In this document: positions 45,624-53,718 of the stretch, one piece after another | Numbering within the stretch: the stretch's first letter is position 1 | How the letters are laid out: every line of letters starts with the position of its first letter | Assembly: GCF_004340965.1 (NCBI RefSeq) | Contig: NZ_SLYA01000002.1 | Location: 620,001 to 684,000 of the forward strand | Source of the DNA: Sphingomonas sp. PP-CE-1A-559 | Lineage (GTDB): Bacteria > Pseudomonadota > Alphaproteobacteria > Sphingomonadales > Sphingomonadaceae | Direction of reading: 5' to 3' | Length of the DNA stretch: 64,000 nt | The notes under the pieces: model-generated | Database searches by the model: none | The model's input: only the letters and a program-made list of their open reading frames with translations | Told to the model about the DNA's origin: nothing | Made by a program: the position numbers and the translations under genes

Positions 45624-46103
45624 ATGCTCGTCCCCCCGCTCGTTCACGGACTGATCCTCGCCATCGTCATCGGCATCGTCGCGGGGTTGCGCGCGATGCT
45701 GGCGCCTGCCGCGGTAGCCTGGGCCGCGAGCAAGGGGACGTTGCCGTTGCAGGGGACCTGGCTCGCGTTCCTCGGCTACCGGTTCACGCCGTGGATCTTC
45801 ACGCTGCTCGCGGCCACCGAACTCGTCACCGATCAGCTGCCGTCCACGCCCAGCCGCAAGGTGCCGCCGCAGTTCGTCGCGCGGCTGCTCACGGGCGGGG
45901 TATCGGGTGCGGCGGTGGGGTACGGCATCGGCGTGCCGTTGCCGGGGATCGTTCTCGGCATCGTCGGTGCGGTCTTCGGAATTTATGGCGGCTCGGCTTT
46001 GCGCGCGCGACTGGCGGCAACGTTCGGCAGCGATCGACCGGCCGCGCTGATCGAGGATGCGGTCGCGATCCTTCTGGCGGTGCTGGTGGTGCTGTCGATC
46101 TGA
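45624..46103 (+). CDS. DUF4126-like membrane protein
   Basis: This is a 159-residue integral membrane protein with four or five predicted hydrophobic segments. The sequence IVIGIVAGLRAMLAPAAVAW and the later TGGVSGAAVGYGIGVPLPG match the pattern of DUF4126 proteins, whose role is unknown. The ATG lies after CGGAGACCGCC. The stop overlaps the start of the following flavoprotein gene (TGATG), so it heads a coupled run of four genes. Confidence 0.75.
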   Translation: MLVPPLVHGLILAIVIGIVAGLRAMLAPAAVAWAASKGTLPLQGTWLAFLGYRFTPWIFTLLAATELVTDQLPSTPSRKVPPQFVARLLTGGVSGAAVGYGIGVPLPGIVLGIVGAVFGIYGGSALRARLAATFGSDRPAALIEDAVAILLAVLVVLSI

Positions 46104-47482
46104 TGCGGAATTTCGACGCGATCATCATCGGTGCCGGGCAGGCCGGGCCACCGCTGGCAGGCCGCCTTACCGCCGCGGGCATGACGGTCGCGCTGATCGA
46201 GCGGAAGCTGGTCGGCGGGACCTGCGTCAACACCGGCTGCATGCCGACCAAGACCTTGGTGGCGAGCGCCTATGCCGCGCACTTGGCGAGGCGCGCGGAG
46301 GATTTCGGGATCGCGACCGGCGACGTCACGGTCGACATGCTTGCGGTTGCGGCCCGCGCGCGCAAGGTCGTGATGGACGCACGATCGGGCAACGAGCGCT
46401 GGCTCGAGAATATGGCCGGGCTCACTTTCCTACGGGGCCACGCCCGCTTAACCGGGCCGCGGACGATCGCGGTCGACGGCGAAGAGACGACCGCGCCGCG
46501 CATCTTCCTCAACGTCGGTGGCCGCGCGATCGTGCCGGACATGCCCGGTGTCGGCGACGTGCCGCATCTCGACAATACCGACATGGTCGCGCTGGAACAG
46601 ATTCCCAAGCATCTCGTCGTCGTCGGCGGAAGCTATGTCGGGCTCGAGTTCGCGCAGATGTATCGCCGGTTCGGCGCGGCGGTGACGGTGGTCGAGCGTG
46701 GCGAACGCCTGATCGCGCACGAGGATGCCGACGTGTCGGACGCCGTGCGGGGCATATTGGAAGACGAGGGGATCACCGTGCGAACCGGCGCGAACTGCAT
46801 CGCGTTCGCGCGCCATGCGGACGGCGTCGCGGTATCGGTCGATTGCCAGGCCGGCGATCCGAAGGTGATCGGCAGCCACGTGCTGCTGGCGGTCGGCCGG
46901 CGCCCGAATACCGACGATCTCGGGCTCGATCTTGCCGGGATCGCGACCGATGCGAAGGGCTATGTCACCGTCGACGACATGCTGCAGACCAACGTGCCGG
47001 GCGTTTGGGCGCTGGGCGATTGCAACGGGCGCGGCGCGTTCACGCATACCGCGTATAACGATTTCGAGATCGTCGCGGCGAACCTGCTCGACCATGACGA
47101 CCGGACGCTGAGCGAGCGGCTGGTCGGCTATGCGCTCTATACCGATCCGCCGCTCGGCCGGGTGGGGATGACGCAGGCGCAGGCGGAGAAGACGGGGCGG
47201 TCGATCCTGGTCTCGAAACGGCCGATGACCCGCGTCGGCCGCGCGGTCGAAAAAGGCGAGACGAAGGGGTTCATGAAGATCGTGGCGGATGCGGATACAC
47301 AACGGATTTTGGGGGCGGCGATCCTCGGCACCGGTGGCGACGAAGCGATCCACGGGATCCTCGACATGATGAACGCCGACCAGCCGGTGGCCGCGCTGCG
47401 CTGGGCGGTTCCGATCCATCCGACCGTGTCCGAACTGATCCCGACGCTTCTGCTCGGGCTCGAACCAGTGGTGCAGACATGA
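46103..47482 (+). CDS. Mercuric-reductase-like FAD-dependent disulfide oxidoreductase
   Basis: This is a 459-residue class I pyridine nucleotide-disulfide oxidoreductase. FAD motif: IIIGAGQAGPPLAGRLTAAG near residue 8. The redox disulfide CVNTGC is intact near residue 40. The NAD(P) motif VVVGGSYVGLEFAQMYRRFG is near 173. VWALGDCNGRG is the second FAD contact. The C-terminal HPTVSELIPTLLLG provides the active-site His-Glu pair. No heavy-metal-associated domain or C-terminal Cys pair for mercury is present, so it is not MerA itself, and the substrate is unknown. Its stop overlaps the next gene by 4 bases. Confidence 0.9.
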   Translation: MRNFDAIIIGAGQAGPPLAGRLTAAGMTVALIERKLVGGTCVNTGCMPTKTLVASAYAAHLARRAEDFGIATGDVTVDMLAVAARARKVVMDARSGNERWLENMAGLTFLRGHARLTGPRTIAVDGEETTAPRIFLNVGGRAIVPDMPGVGDVPHLDNTDMVALEQIPKHLVVVGGSYVGLEFAQMYRRFGAAVTVVERGERLIAHEDADVSDAVRGILEDEGITVRTGANCIAFARHADGVAVSVDCQAGDPKVIGSHVLLAVGRRPNTDDLGLDLAGIATDAKGYVTVDDMLQTNVPGVWALGDCNGRGAFTHTAYNDFEIVAANLLDHDDRTLSERLVGYALYTDPPLGRVGMTQAQAEKTGRSILVSKRPMTRVGRAVEKGETKGFMKIVADADTQRILGAAILGTGGDEAIHGILDMMNADQPVAALRWAVPIHPTVSELIPTLLLGLEPVVQT

Positions 47483-49137
47483 GCGATCTCGGCGCGCGCG
47501 ACCACCAAATGTTCCCGGTGCTCAACGCGGAACAGCTTCAGACGGCAAAGCGCTTTGCGAGCGGTCCGGCGCGCGTGTTTGCTCCAGGCGAGCAGGTCTA
47601 TGCGATCGGCGAGCACGGCGTCGCGGCATGGCTCGTGCTCGTGGGAACGATCGACGTCGTCCGTCGCGACGGGCTCAGCCACGAGGCGCCGATCACTACG
47701 CACGGCCCCGGGCAGTTGACGGGCGAGGTCAACCAGCTTGCCGGGCGCCCGACGATCGCTGGGGGTACCGCTGGCCCTGCCGGCTGCACCGCACTGCCGT
47801 TCGACCCGGCGCACCTGCGCGCGCTGATGGTCGGTTCTGCGGACGTCGGCGAGATCGTGATGCGCGCGCTGATCCTGCGTCGCGTCGGCCTGATCGAGCA
47901 GGGCAGCGGGGGGACGGTGATCGTCGGCCTGCCCGACAGTCCCGACGTCGTCCGGCTACAGGGGTTTCTCACGCGGTCGGGCTATCCGAACATCGTCCTC
48001 GATGCGGCGTCCGACGACGAAGGGCGTGCTCTGGTCGAGCGGACCGGTGTTGCATCGAGCGATCTACCACTGGTCGTTTGTCCAAACGGTACGGTGCTGA
48101 AACGGCCGTCGGATATCGAGGTCGCGGCCTGCCTCGGGATCACGCCCGAGCTTGATCCAAACACCGTGTACGACGTCGCGATCGTCGGTGCGGGGCCGGC
48201 GGGGCTGGCGGCGGCGGTGTATGCGGCGTCGGAGGGACTGTCGGTGATCGTGCTCGACGAGCGCGCGATCGGCGGACAGGCGGGGGCGTCGGCGCGGATC
48301 GAGAACTATTTGGGCTTCCCGACCGGTATCTCGGGACAGGCGCTGGCCGGGCGTGCATTCAACCAGGCGCTCAAGTTCGGCGCGGAGATCGCGATCCCGT
48401 TGACCGTCGAGCATCTCGATTGCGACGAGGATCGGCCCACGGGCGATCCGCTAGCGCTCGAACTGCCGGGCGATCGGCGCGTCCAGTCGCGGACGGTGAT
48501 CGTGGCGTCGGGCGCGCGGTATCGGCGGCCGGACATCCCAGACCTGGCGGAGTTCGAGGGCGCTGGCGTGTCCTATTGGGCATCGCCGATCGAGGCGCGG
48601 TTGTGCGAGGGCGAGGAGGTCGCGCTGGTCGGTGGCGGCAACTCGGCCGGGCAGGCGGTGGTGTTCCTCGCACCCCGCGTGAAGCACCTGCACCTGATCG
48701 TCCGCCGCCCGCTGGCCGCGACGATGTCGAAATATTTGATCGATCGGATCGCCGCGCTGCCCAACGTGACGATCCGCGTCGGCACCGAGATCGTCGGGCT
48801 GGAGGGCGAGCGCGCGACAGGGCTAACCGGGGCAATCTTCCGCCAACGCAGCGACGGCGCCGAGACGCGGTGCGCGATGCGACACCTGTTCCTGTTCATC
48901 GGCGCGGACCCCAATGCGGGTTGGCTGAAGGGCTACGTCGATACGGACGAGAAGGGGTTCATCGTCACCGGCGCCGCCGCGCTGCCGTTGCAGACGAGCC
49001 GCGCGGGCGTGTTTGCGATCGGCGACGTCCGCGCCGGATCGACCAAGCGCGTCGCGGCGGCGGTAGGCGAAGGCGCGGCGGTGGTCGCGCAGATCCACAC
49101 GGTTTTGGCGGACATGGCGGAAAGGCATGCGGAATGA
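47479..49137 (+). CDS. Cyclic-nucleotide-binding, thioredoxin-like and thioredoxin-reductase-like fusion protein
   Basis: This is a 552-residue protein. Residues about 15-130 are a CRP-type cNMP-binding fold (VFAPGEQVYAIGEHGVAAWL, then LTGEVNQLAGRP). Residues about 145-215 look like a thioredoxin/glutaredoxin-type domain (VIVGLPDSPDVVRLQGFLTR). Residues 230-545 are a thioredoxin-reductase-like flavoprotein: VAIVGAGPAGLAAAVYAA, GGQAGASARIENYLGFPTGI, VALVGGGNSAGQAVVFLA and GVFAIGDVRAGSTKR. The usual redox CATC before the NADPH domain is replaced by WASP (SYWASPIEARLC), so it cannot use the classical disulfide. Start and stop overlap both neighbours. Confidence 0.9.
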   Translation: MSDLGARDHQMFPVLNAEQLQTAKRFASGPARVFAPGEQVYAIGEHGVAAWLVLVGTIDVVRRDGLSHEAPITTHGPGQLTGEVNQLAGRPTIAGGTAGPAGCTALPFDPAHLRALMVGSADVGEIVMRALILRRVGLIEQGSGGTVIVGLPDSPDVVRLQGFLTRSGYPNIVLDAASDDEGRALVERTGVASSDLPLVVCPNGTVLKRPSDIEVAACLGITPELDPNTVYDVAIVGAGPAGLAAAVYAASEGLSVIVLDERAIGGQAGASARIENYLGFPTGISGQALAGRAFNQALKFGAEIAIPLTVEHLDCDEDRPTGDPLALELPGDRRVQSRTVIVASGARYRRPDIPDLAEFEGAGVSYWASPIEARLCEGEEVALVGGGNSAGQAVVFLAPRVKHLHLIVRRPLAATMSKYLIDRIAALPNVTIRVGTEIVGLEGERATGLTGAIFRQRSDGAETRCAMRHLFLFIGADPNAGWLKGYVDTDEKGFIVTGAAALPLQTSRAGVFAIGDVRAGSTKRVAAAVGEGAAVVAQIHTVLADMAERHAE

Positions 49138-49439
49138 GCTACGGTTGCACGCATATGGAGACGATCCGCGACGTGACGCCGAGCGCGAAGGGGTGCGAGG
49201 AGTGCCTTCGGATCGGCAGCGAATGGGTGCATCTGCGGCTGTGCCGGGAATGCGGTCATGTCGGCTGTTGCGACGACTCCCCGCACCGCCACGCGACCGC
49301 ACACTTCCACGCGACGCGGCATCCGATCATCGAGGGCTATGACCCGCCGGAGGGCTGGGGCTGGTGCTTCGTCGACGAGACGATGGTGGACCTGCCGGAC
49401 CAGACGCCGCAGGTGGGGCCGATCCCGCGGTATGTTTGA
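49134..49439 (+). CDS. UBP-type zinc-finger protein
   Basis: This is a 101-residue protein that is essentially one ZnF-UBP domain. That fold binds the free C terminus of ubiquitin in eukaryotic enzymes such as HDAC6 and USP5. Zinc ligands seen: GCTH at the start, GCEECL near 20, LCRECGHVGCCDD near 36-47, and the His-rich HRHATAHFHATRHP. The tail is GWGWCFVDE. The ATG overlaps the stop of the flavoprotein gene (ATGA). Bacteria lack ubiquitin, so its ligand is unknown. Conserved pairing with this reductase-like protein is worth checking. Confidence 0.92.
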   Translation: MSYGCTHMETIRDVTPSAKGCEECLRIGSEWVHLRLCRECGHVGCCDDSPHRHATAHFHATRHPIIEGYDPPEGWGWCFVDETMVDLPDQTPQVGPIPRYV

Positions 49440-49541
49440 GGCGTTGCGGGGAGAGAATCCTGCCGCAGCGGCGATGCCCGATCCGCCTCACGACGACGCT
49501 CCCGTGCTGGAGAGAGAAAAGGTCACGCCAACCAACCACCA

Positions 49542-49648
49542 CACCTCCCCGGCGAAGGCCGGGGCCCAGTTGGTATGACCCAAGTGGCATAGCACGAACT
49601 TACATCAGCGACGTTTCCCAACTGGGCCCCGGCCTCCGCCGGGGAGGT
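49542..49648. repeat. Dispersed palindrome family A, copy 2
   Basis: Arms CACCTCCCCGGCGAAGGCCG and its complement flank a variable centre of about 50 bases, in which TTGG next to the left arm and CCCAACTGGG next to the right arm match other copies. Unlike copies 1 and 3 it is not followed by family D. The rest of the 395-base gap shows no gene. Confidence 0.85.
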
Positions 49649-49834
49649 GCTGCGAATGTGGGCGCCGACCAAGCCAAGCGAAGGTGCTGGCGAGTTTGAA
49701 CCTCGGGACGTTGTCGAACGGGCACAGCTACGACGCGGCGATCATCAGTCCGCTCAACCACATATCCCAGCGCTCTTGCCTCGCCGCAAACGGACAGGTA
49801 GCCGACGCCATCGGTAAAGGCGTGAGTGATCGAA

Positions 49835-50524
49835 ATGCGGCGTTTTATGATCGGCTTCGTAGCGATTGCGGCCTTGGCGACTGCAGGAACGGCGCAGCCA
49901 GCGAGGCGGCAGGTTCAGCGCACCGAACCGGGACCGAAACCGGGCCTCGTTCGCGTCCGCATCGTCACCTCCGAAGGCCCGATCTTGCTGGCGCTCGACG
50001 CCCGCCATGCGCCGAAGACGACCGCGAATTTCCTCGCCTATGTCGATGACGGTCGGTTCGACGGGACCGACTTCTATCGCGCGAGCCGCCAGAAGTCCGC
50101 GCCGAAGCTTGGTTTCATCCAGGCGGGGATCCGCACCGATGCGCGACGAATACTTCCGCCGTTCCCGCTCGAGACCACCGCGATGACCGGGATCAAGCAT
50201 CTCGACGCGACGATCTCGATGGCGCGGGGGATGACGCCGGCATCAGCTGGCGGGAATTTCTTCATCACGGTCGGCCCGGCGTCGGCGATGGACGCACGTG
50301 CGGGCTATCCGGGCTATGCCGCGTTCGGACACGTCGTCGCGGGAATGGACGTGGTGAAGCGCATCCTCGCCAAGCCGACCGGCGGCGGGATGGATGCGTT
50401 CAAGGACCAGATGATCCTGAAGCGCGTGGCGCTTGTGAGTGCGCGGCGATTGGATGGCGTGGCCAAGCCGACGGGGCTGCCGCGGGCGTGGCTGATCAAG
50501 ACGGGGCCGCAGCGGCGGAAGTGA
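49835..50524 (+). CDS. Exported cyclophilin-type peptidyl-prolyl isomerase
   Basis: This is a 229-residue protein with a signal peptide (MRRFMIGFVAIAALATAGTA). The cyclophilin core starts VRIVTSEGPILLALDARHAP and continues KTTANFLAYVDDGRFDGTDFYR. ISMARG, then SAGGNFFITVGP and FGHVVAGMDVVKRI follow, which is the usual order of the active-site strands. The R of the active-site FHR motif is retained as FYRA. The start at 49835 is chosen over GTG at 49826 because the signal begins there. It probably assists folding of periplasmic or outer-membrane proteins. Confidence 0.88.
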   Translation: MRRFMIGFVAIAALATAGTAQPARRQVQRTEPGPKPGLVRVRIVTSEGPILLALDARHAPKTTANFLAYVDDGRFDGTDFYRASRQKSAPKLGFIQAGIRTDARRILPPFPLETTAMTGIKHLDATISMARGMTPASAGGNFFITVGPASAMDARAGYPGYAAFGHVVAGMDVVKRILAKPTGGGMDAFKDQMILKRVALVSARRLDGVAKPTGLPRAWLIKTGPQRRK

Positions 50525-50639
50525 GGGGTGGGTGATCTGGACCTTGCATAGCACATGGACTGTCCGACTCTTACTTTAGTCCGAGGAAGCGTTGGTCCCA
50601 TTGCAGGCTTCTGTCGCAAACTCGGTCGCCGTCGACGTG

Positions 50640-50745
50640 CACCGCCCCGGCGAAGGCCGGGGTCCAATTGGAAAGGTCGGAGTAACGATGCTCGGCGTCA
50701 GTTAGCGGCGTCCCCCAATTGGGCCCCGGCCTTCGCCGGGGTGGT
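50640..50745. repeat. Dispersed palindrome family A, copy 3
   Basis: This is a 106-base element with arms CACCGCCCCGGCGAAGGCCG and the complement. It contains the same 19-base core GGAAAGGTCGGAGTAACGA as copy 1 at 8023, then CCCCCAA before the right arm. It is followed 41 bases later by a family D copy, exactly as copy 1 is. Confidence 0.9.
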
Positions 50746-50786
50746 GTTTTGTCTTGGCAGGGTCATAAGTCAGTTGCCGCAACCTT

Positions 50787-50868
50787 TAGTTCTCCCGCGA
50801 AGGCGGGAGCCCAGGGTAACGAACGCAGGTATTTGTGGCTCCTGGACCCCCGCCTTCGCGGGGGAACG
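50787..50868. repeat. Dispersed palindrome family D, copy 2
   Basis: The left arm TAGTTCTCCCGCGAAGGCGG and right arm CCGCCTTCGCGGGGGAACGA pair almost fully. Inner segments include GGCTCCTGGACC, related to ACTCCTAGACC in the copy at 8171. Together with copy 3 of family A it fills the 351-base gap before the COG2509 gene. Confidence 0.85.
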
Positions 50869-50875
50869 AAACGGC

Positions 50876-52492
50876 CTAGGCAGTGAGGCTAAGCGCAACC
50901 GCCTCCGCGACCTTGATCCCGTCGACCGCGGCAGAAAGAATACCCCCTGCATAGCCAGCGCCTTCGCCAGCCGGGAAAAGCCCCGCCGTGTTGAGGCTGA
51001 CGAAATCTTCGCCGCGCGTGATCCTCACCGGCGACGAGGTGCGCGTCTCGACCCCCGTCAGCACCGCGTCGGGGTGATCGTAGCCGGGGATCTCGCGGCC
51101 GAACGCCGGCAACGCCTCGCGCAGCGCAGTGATCGCGAACTCGGGCAGGCACTCCGACAGGTCGGTCATGTGCACGCCCGGCTTGTACGACGGTATTACC
51201 GTTCCGAGCGCGGTCGACGCGCGGCCCGCGAGCAGGTCGCCGATGCGTTGCGCGGGCGCCTTGTAGTTCGATCCACCCGCGACATAGGCACGCGATTCCC
51301 AGTGGCGTTGCAGTTCGATCCCGGCGAGCGGGTGGCCGGGATAGTCGCGCTCGGGGTCGATGCCGATGACGATGCCGGAGTTCGCGTTGCGTTCGTTGCG
51401 CGAATATTGGCTCATGCCGTTGGTCGCGACGCGGCCCTCCTCGGAGGTCGCGGCGACGACGGTGCCGCCCGGGCACATGCAGAAGCTGTATACCGTGCGC
51501 CCGTTCTTGCAGTGGTGCGACAGGCTGTACGCGGCCGCGCCGAGATCGGGATGGCCGGCGCACGGCCCGAACCGGGCTTCGTCGATCCACGACTGGGGGT
51601 GCTCGATGCGGACACCGATCGAGAACGGCTTTGCCTCGACGTATACGCCCCTAGCATGCAGCATCTCGAACGTGTCGCGCGCGCTGTGGCCGACCGCGAA
51701 GACGACGTGGTTGGCTTCGAGATAGTCGCCGGTGCTCAGGTGCAGACCGCGGAGCTGGCGCGTGCCGGCTTCCTCGACGATGTCGAGACCGTCGACGCGG
51801 GTCGAGAAGCGGTATTCGCCGCCGAGCGCCTCGATCGTCTCGCGCATGCTCTCGACCATCGTGACGAGGCGGAAGGTGCCGATATGCGGGTGTGCTTCGG
51901 TGAGGATTTCGGGCGGCGCACCTGCTTTCACGAACTCGGTCAGGACTTTGCGGCCCAAGTGGCGCGGGTCCTTGATCTGGCTCCAGAGCTTGCCGTCGGA
52001 GAAGGTACCGGCACCGCCCTCGCCGAACTGAACGTTCGATTCAGGGTTGAGGACACTCTTGCGCCACAGACCCCAAGTGTCCTTGGTACGCTCGCGGACG
52101 ACTTTCCCGCGGTCGAGAATGATAGGGCGGAACCCCATCTGCGCGAGGATGAGCCCGGCGAACAACCCGCAGGGGCCTGCGCCGACCACCACAGGGCGGG
52201 GGCCGGTGTAGCTCGCGCCGCCCTTGGTGACGAAGCGGTAGCCTGTGTCGGGGGTGCGCTGGACGTGGCGATCCTTGCGGAAGCGGGTTAGGACGGTGTC
52301 CTCGTTCTTCAGCGTGACGTCGACCGAATAGACGAGCTGGATGTCCATCTTGTCGCGGGCATCGTGCGCGCGACGCGCCACGGTGTAACGGATCAGGTCG
52401 CGCGGGGTGACGCGCAGGCGATCGCGGATCGCGGCGGGGAGCGCTTCGTCGGCGTGGTTGAGCGGGAGCTTTAGATCGGTAATGCGGAGCAT
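50876..52492 (-). CDS. COG2509-type FAD-dependent oxidoreductase
   Basis: This is a 538-residue uncharacterised FAD-dependent dehydrogenase of COG2509. After an N-terminal helical region it carries VVVGAGPCGLFAGLILAQMG near residue 100. The family then shows NVQFGEGGAGTFSDGKLWSQ near 150, HVVFAVGHSARDTFEML, SFCMCPGGTVVAATSEEGRV and the C-terminal FPAGEGAGYAGGILSAAVDG. The MLRITDLKLPLNH start at 52492 is typical. The frame continues upstream to 53107 through cobO antisense but is not supported. It is divergent from cobO with a 54-base gap, which suggests shared control, though no B12 role is proven. Confidence 0.9.
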   Translation of the reverse strand: MLRITDLKLPLNHADEALPAAIRDRLRVTPRDLIRYTVARRAHDARDKMDIQLVYSVDVTLKNEDTVLTRFRKDRHVQRTPDTGYRFVTKGGASYTGPRPVVVGAGPCGLFAGLILAQMGFRPIILDRGKVVRERTKDTWGLWRKSVLNPESNVQFGEGGAGTFSDGKLWSQIKDPRHLGRKVLTEFVKAGAPPEILTEAHPHIGTFRLVTMVESMRETIEALGGEYRFSTRVDGLDIVEEAGTRQLRGLHLSTGDYLEANHVVFAVGHSARDTFEMLHARGVYVEAKPFSIGVRIEHPQSWIDEARFGPCAGHPDLGAAAYSLSHHCKNGRTVYSFCMCPGGTVVAATSEEGRVATNGMSQYSRNERNANSGIVIGIDPERDYPGHPLAGIELQRHWESRAYVAGGSNYKAPAQRIGDLLAGRASTALGTVIPSYKPGVHMTDLSECLPEFAITALREALPAFGREIPGYDHPDAVLTGVETRTSSPVRITRGEDFVSLNTAGLFPAGEGAGYAGGILSAAVDGIKVAEAVALSLTA

Positions 52493-52546
52493 GTCGGTCG
52501 CTCTAGCGCCGCGCGGCGCGATCCGCCATCGGGAGCGCAAGAGGAC

Positions 52547-53152
52547 ATGATCATGCGGACCGACGACGAGCAGAATGCCAAGAGCGCCAAGCGCAAGGAA
52601 GTTCATGACAAGATCGTCGCGAGCAAGACGATAGAGAAGGGGCTGATTATCGTCCACACCGGCAAGGGCAAAGGCAAATCCACCGCCGCGTTCGGCATGG
52701 CGGTGCGGATGATCGGGCATGGGCGCAAGGTTGGCGTGGTACAGTTCGTCAAGGGCGCGATGGCGACCGGCGAGAAGACGATCTTCGATGCGTTCCCCGC
52801 GTTGTGCGAGTTCAAGCCGATGGGAGAGGGTTTCACCTGGGACACGCAGGATCGCGCGCGCGACATCGCGGTGGCGCGCGAGGCTTGGGACGAGGTGAAG
52901 CGGATGATCGCGGATCCGTCCTATGCGATGGTGGTCGCGGACGAGCTGAACATCGTTTTGCGGTATGAGTATCTGCCGGTCGACGAAGTCTTGGCGGTGT
53001 TGGCGGCGAAGCCCGAGATGAAGCATGTCGTGGTGACCGGGCGGAACGCGCCGGATGCGCTGATCGACGTAGCGGATCTGGTGACCGAGATGACGCAGGT
53101 GAAGCATCCGTTCCGGTCGGGGGTGAAAGCGCAGGCGGGGGTAGAGTTCTAG
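52547..53152 (+). CDS. cobO: Cob(I)yrinic acid a,c-diamide adenosyltransferase
   Basis: This is a 201-residue CobA/CobO-type corrinoid adenosyltransferase that attaches the 5'-deoxyadenosyl group. Walker A is HTGKGKGKSTAAFGMAVR near residue 37, with GHGRKVGVVQFVKG following. YAMVVADELNIVLRYEYL near residue 130 holds the Walker B-like acid. The tail HPFRSGVKAQAGVEF matches the family. The start ATG has AAGAGG upstream, and a second ATG two codons later is possible. The gene precedes the cobalamin riboswitch and so is not under that copy of it. Confidence 0.96.
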   Translation: MIMRTDDEQNAKSAKRKEVHDKIVASKTIEKGLIIVHTGKGKGKSTAAFGMAVRMIGHGRKVGVVQFVKGAMATGEKTIFDAFPALCEFKPMGEGFTWDTQDRARDIAVAREAWDEVKRMIADPSYAMVVADELNIVLRYEYLPVDEVLAVLAAKPEMKHVVVTGRNAPDALIDVADLVTEMTQVKHPFRSGVKAQAGVEF

Positions 53153-53200
53153 GCGCGTTTCCGACGGCGGTTGGGTCGGTCGCGCTGCTGACCCAAAGCT

Positions 53201-53284
53201 CCGTCATCCTGACGAAAGTCAGGACCCAGAGCCACGAAGGCCACCTCCCGTTACCCTAGGTCCTGACTTTCGTCAGGATGACGG
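53201..53284. repeat. Dispersed palindrome family E
   Basis: The left arm ATCCTGACGAAAGTCAGGAC is matched by a right arm GTCCTGACTTTCGTCAGGAT with near-perfect pairing. A 28-base centre lies between them. Each arm is itself a CTGAC-GAAA-GTCAG hairpin. It lies between cobO and the riboswitch and might serve as a terminator for cobO. Confidence 0.85.
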
Positions 53285-53367
53285 GAGGGTTTGGGGGCGG
53301 CTGGCGGACGTCTAACCGACGTAGCCGTGTCTTGCGCCGTGTCTTCCTCCCGCCTATCGCTCCCTCC

Positions 53368-53538
53368 GCGACAGGTTCCCCCGATGCTCGCGCGGAGGGG
53401 GATGAATGGGAACGGGAAACACCCGGCTGCCCCTGCAACTGTACGCGGCGAGCCATCGTGCCTCATGCCATTGGGATGTTCCCGAGAAGGCGGCGCGGAC
53501 GGCGTTGACCCGCGAGCCAGGAGACCTGCCCGTCGCGG
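53368..53538 (+). promoter_or_regulatory. Cobalamin riboswitch (B12 element)
   Basis: A textbook adenosylcobalamin aptamer is read rightward. P1 pairs CGCGACAGGT with ACCTGCCCGTCGCG. The core has GATGAATGGGAA, CCCGGCTGCCCCTGCAACTG and the B12 box AGCCAGGAGACCTGCC at 53515-53530. A second hairpin (CGTCCG / CGGACG, 53547-53574) follows. It probably acts as the expression platform, with 145 bases left before the DUF1636 start. It should repress DUF1636-cobT-cobC-cobS when B12 is ample. The remaining gap up to 53718 shows no gene. Confidence 0.95.
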
Positions 53539-53718
53539 TCGTCTTTCGTCCGGCCAGGGTGCGCCGAACGGACGGGTAACACCCCGAGCGACGACATCGC
53601 TTCGCGTTGCGCGGAGGCTGGAGGCGTGCGCCTTCGCCCTTCGCGTGGTGCGGGACCGATTGTCCGAAGGGGTTCCTATGCCAAGTTCACGTCATTCTAA
53701 GATCGTCCGGGAACGGAC

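Noticed and set aside
52493..53107. N-terminal extension of the COG2509 gene across cobO
   Set aside because: The added part is antisense to cobO, which has a complete Walker A and normal length. The family N terminus starts at 52492.
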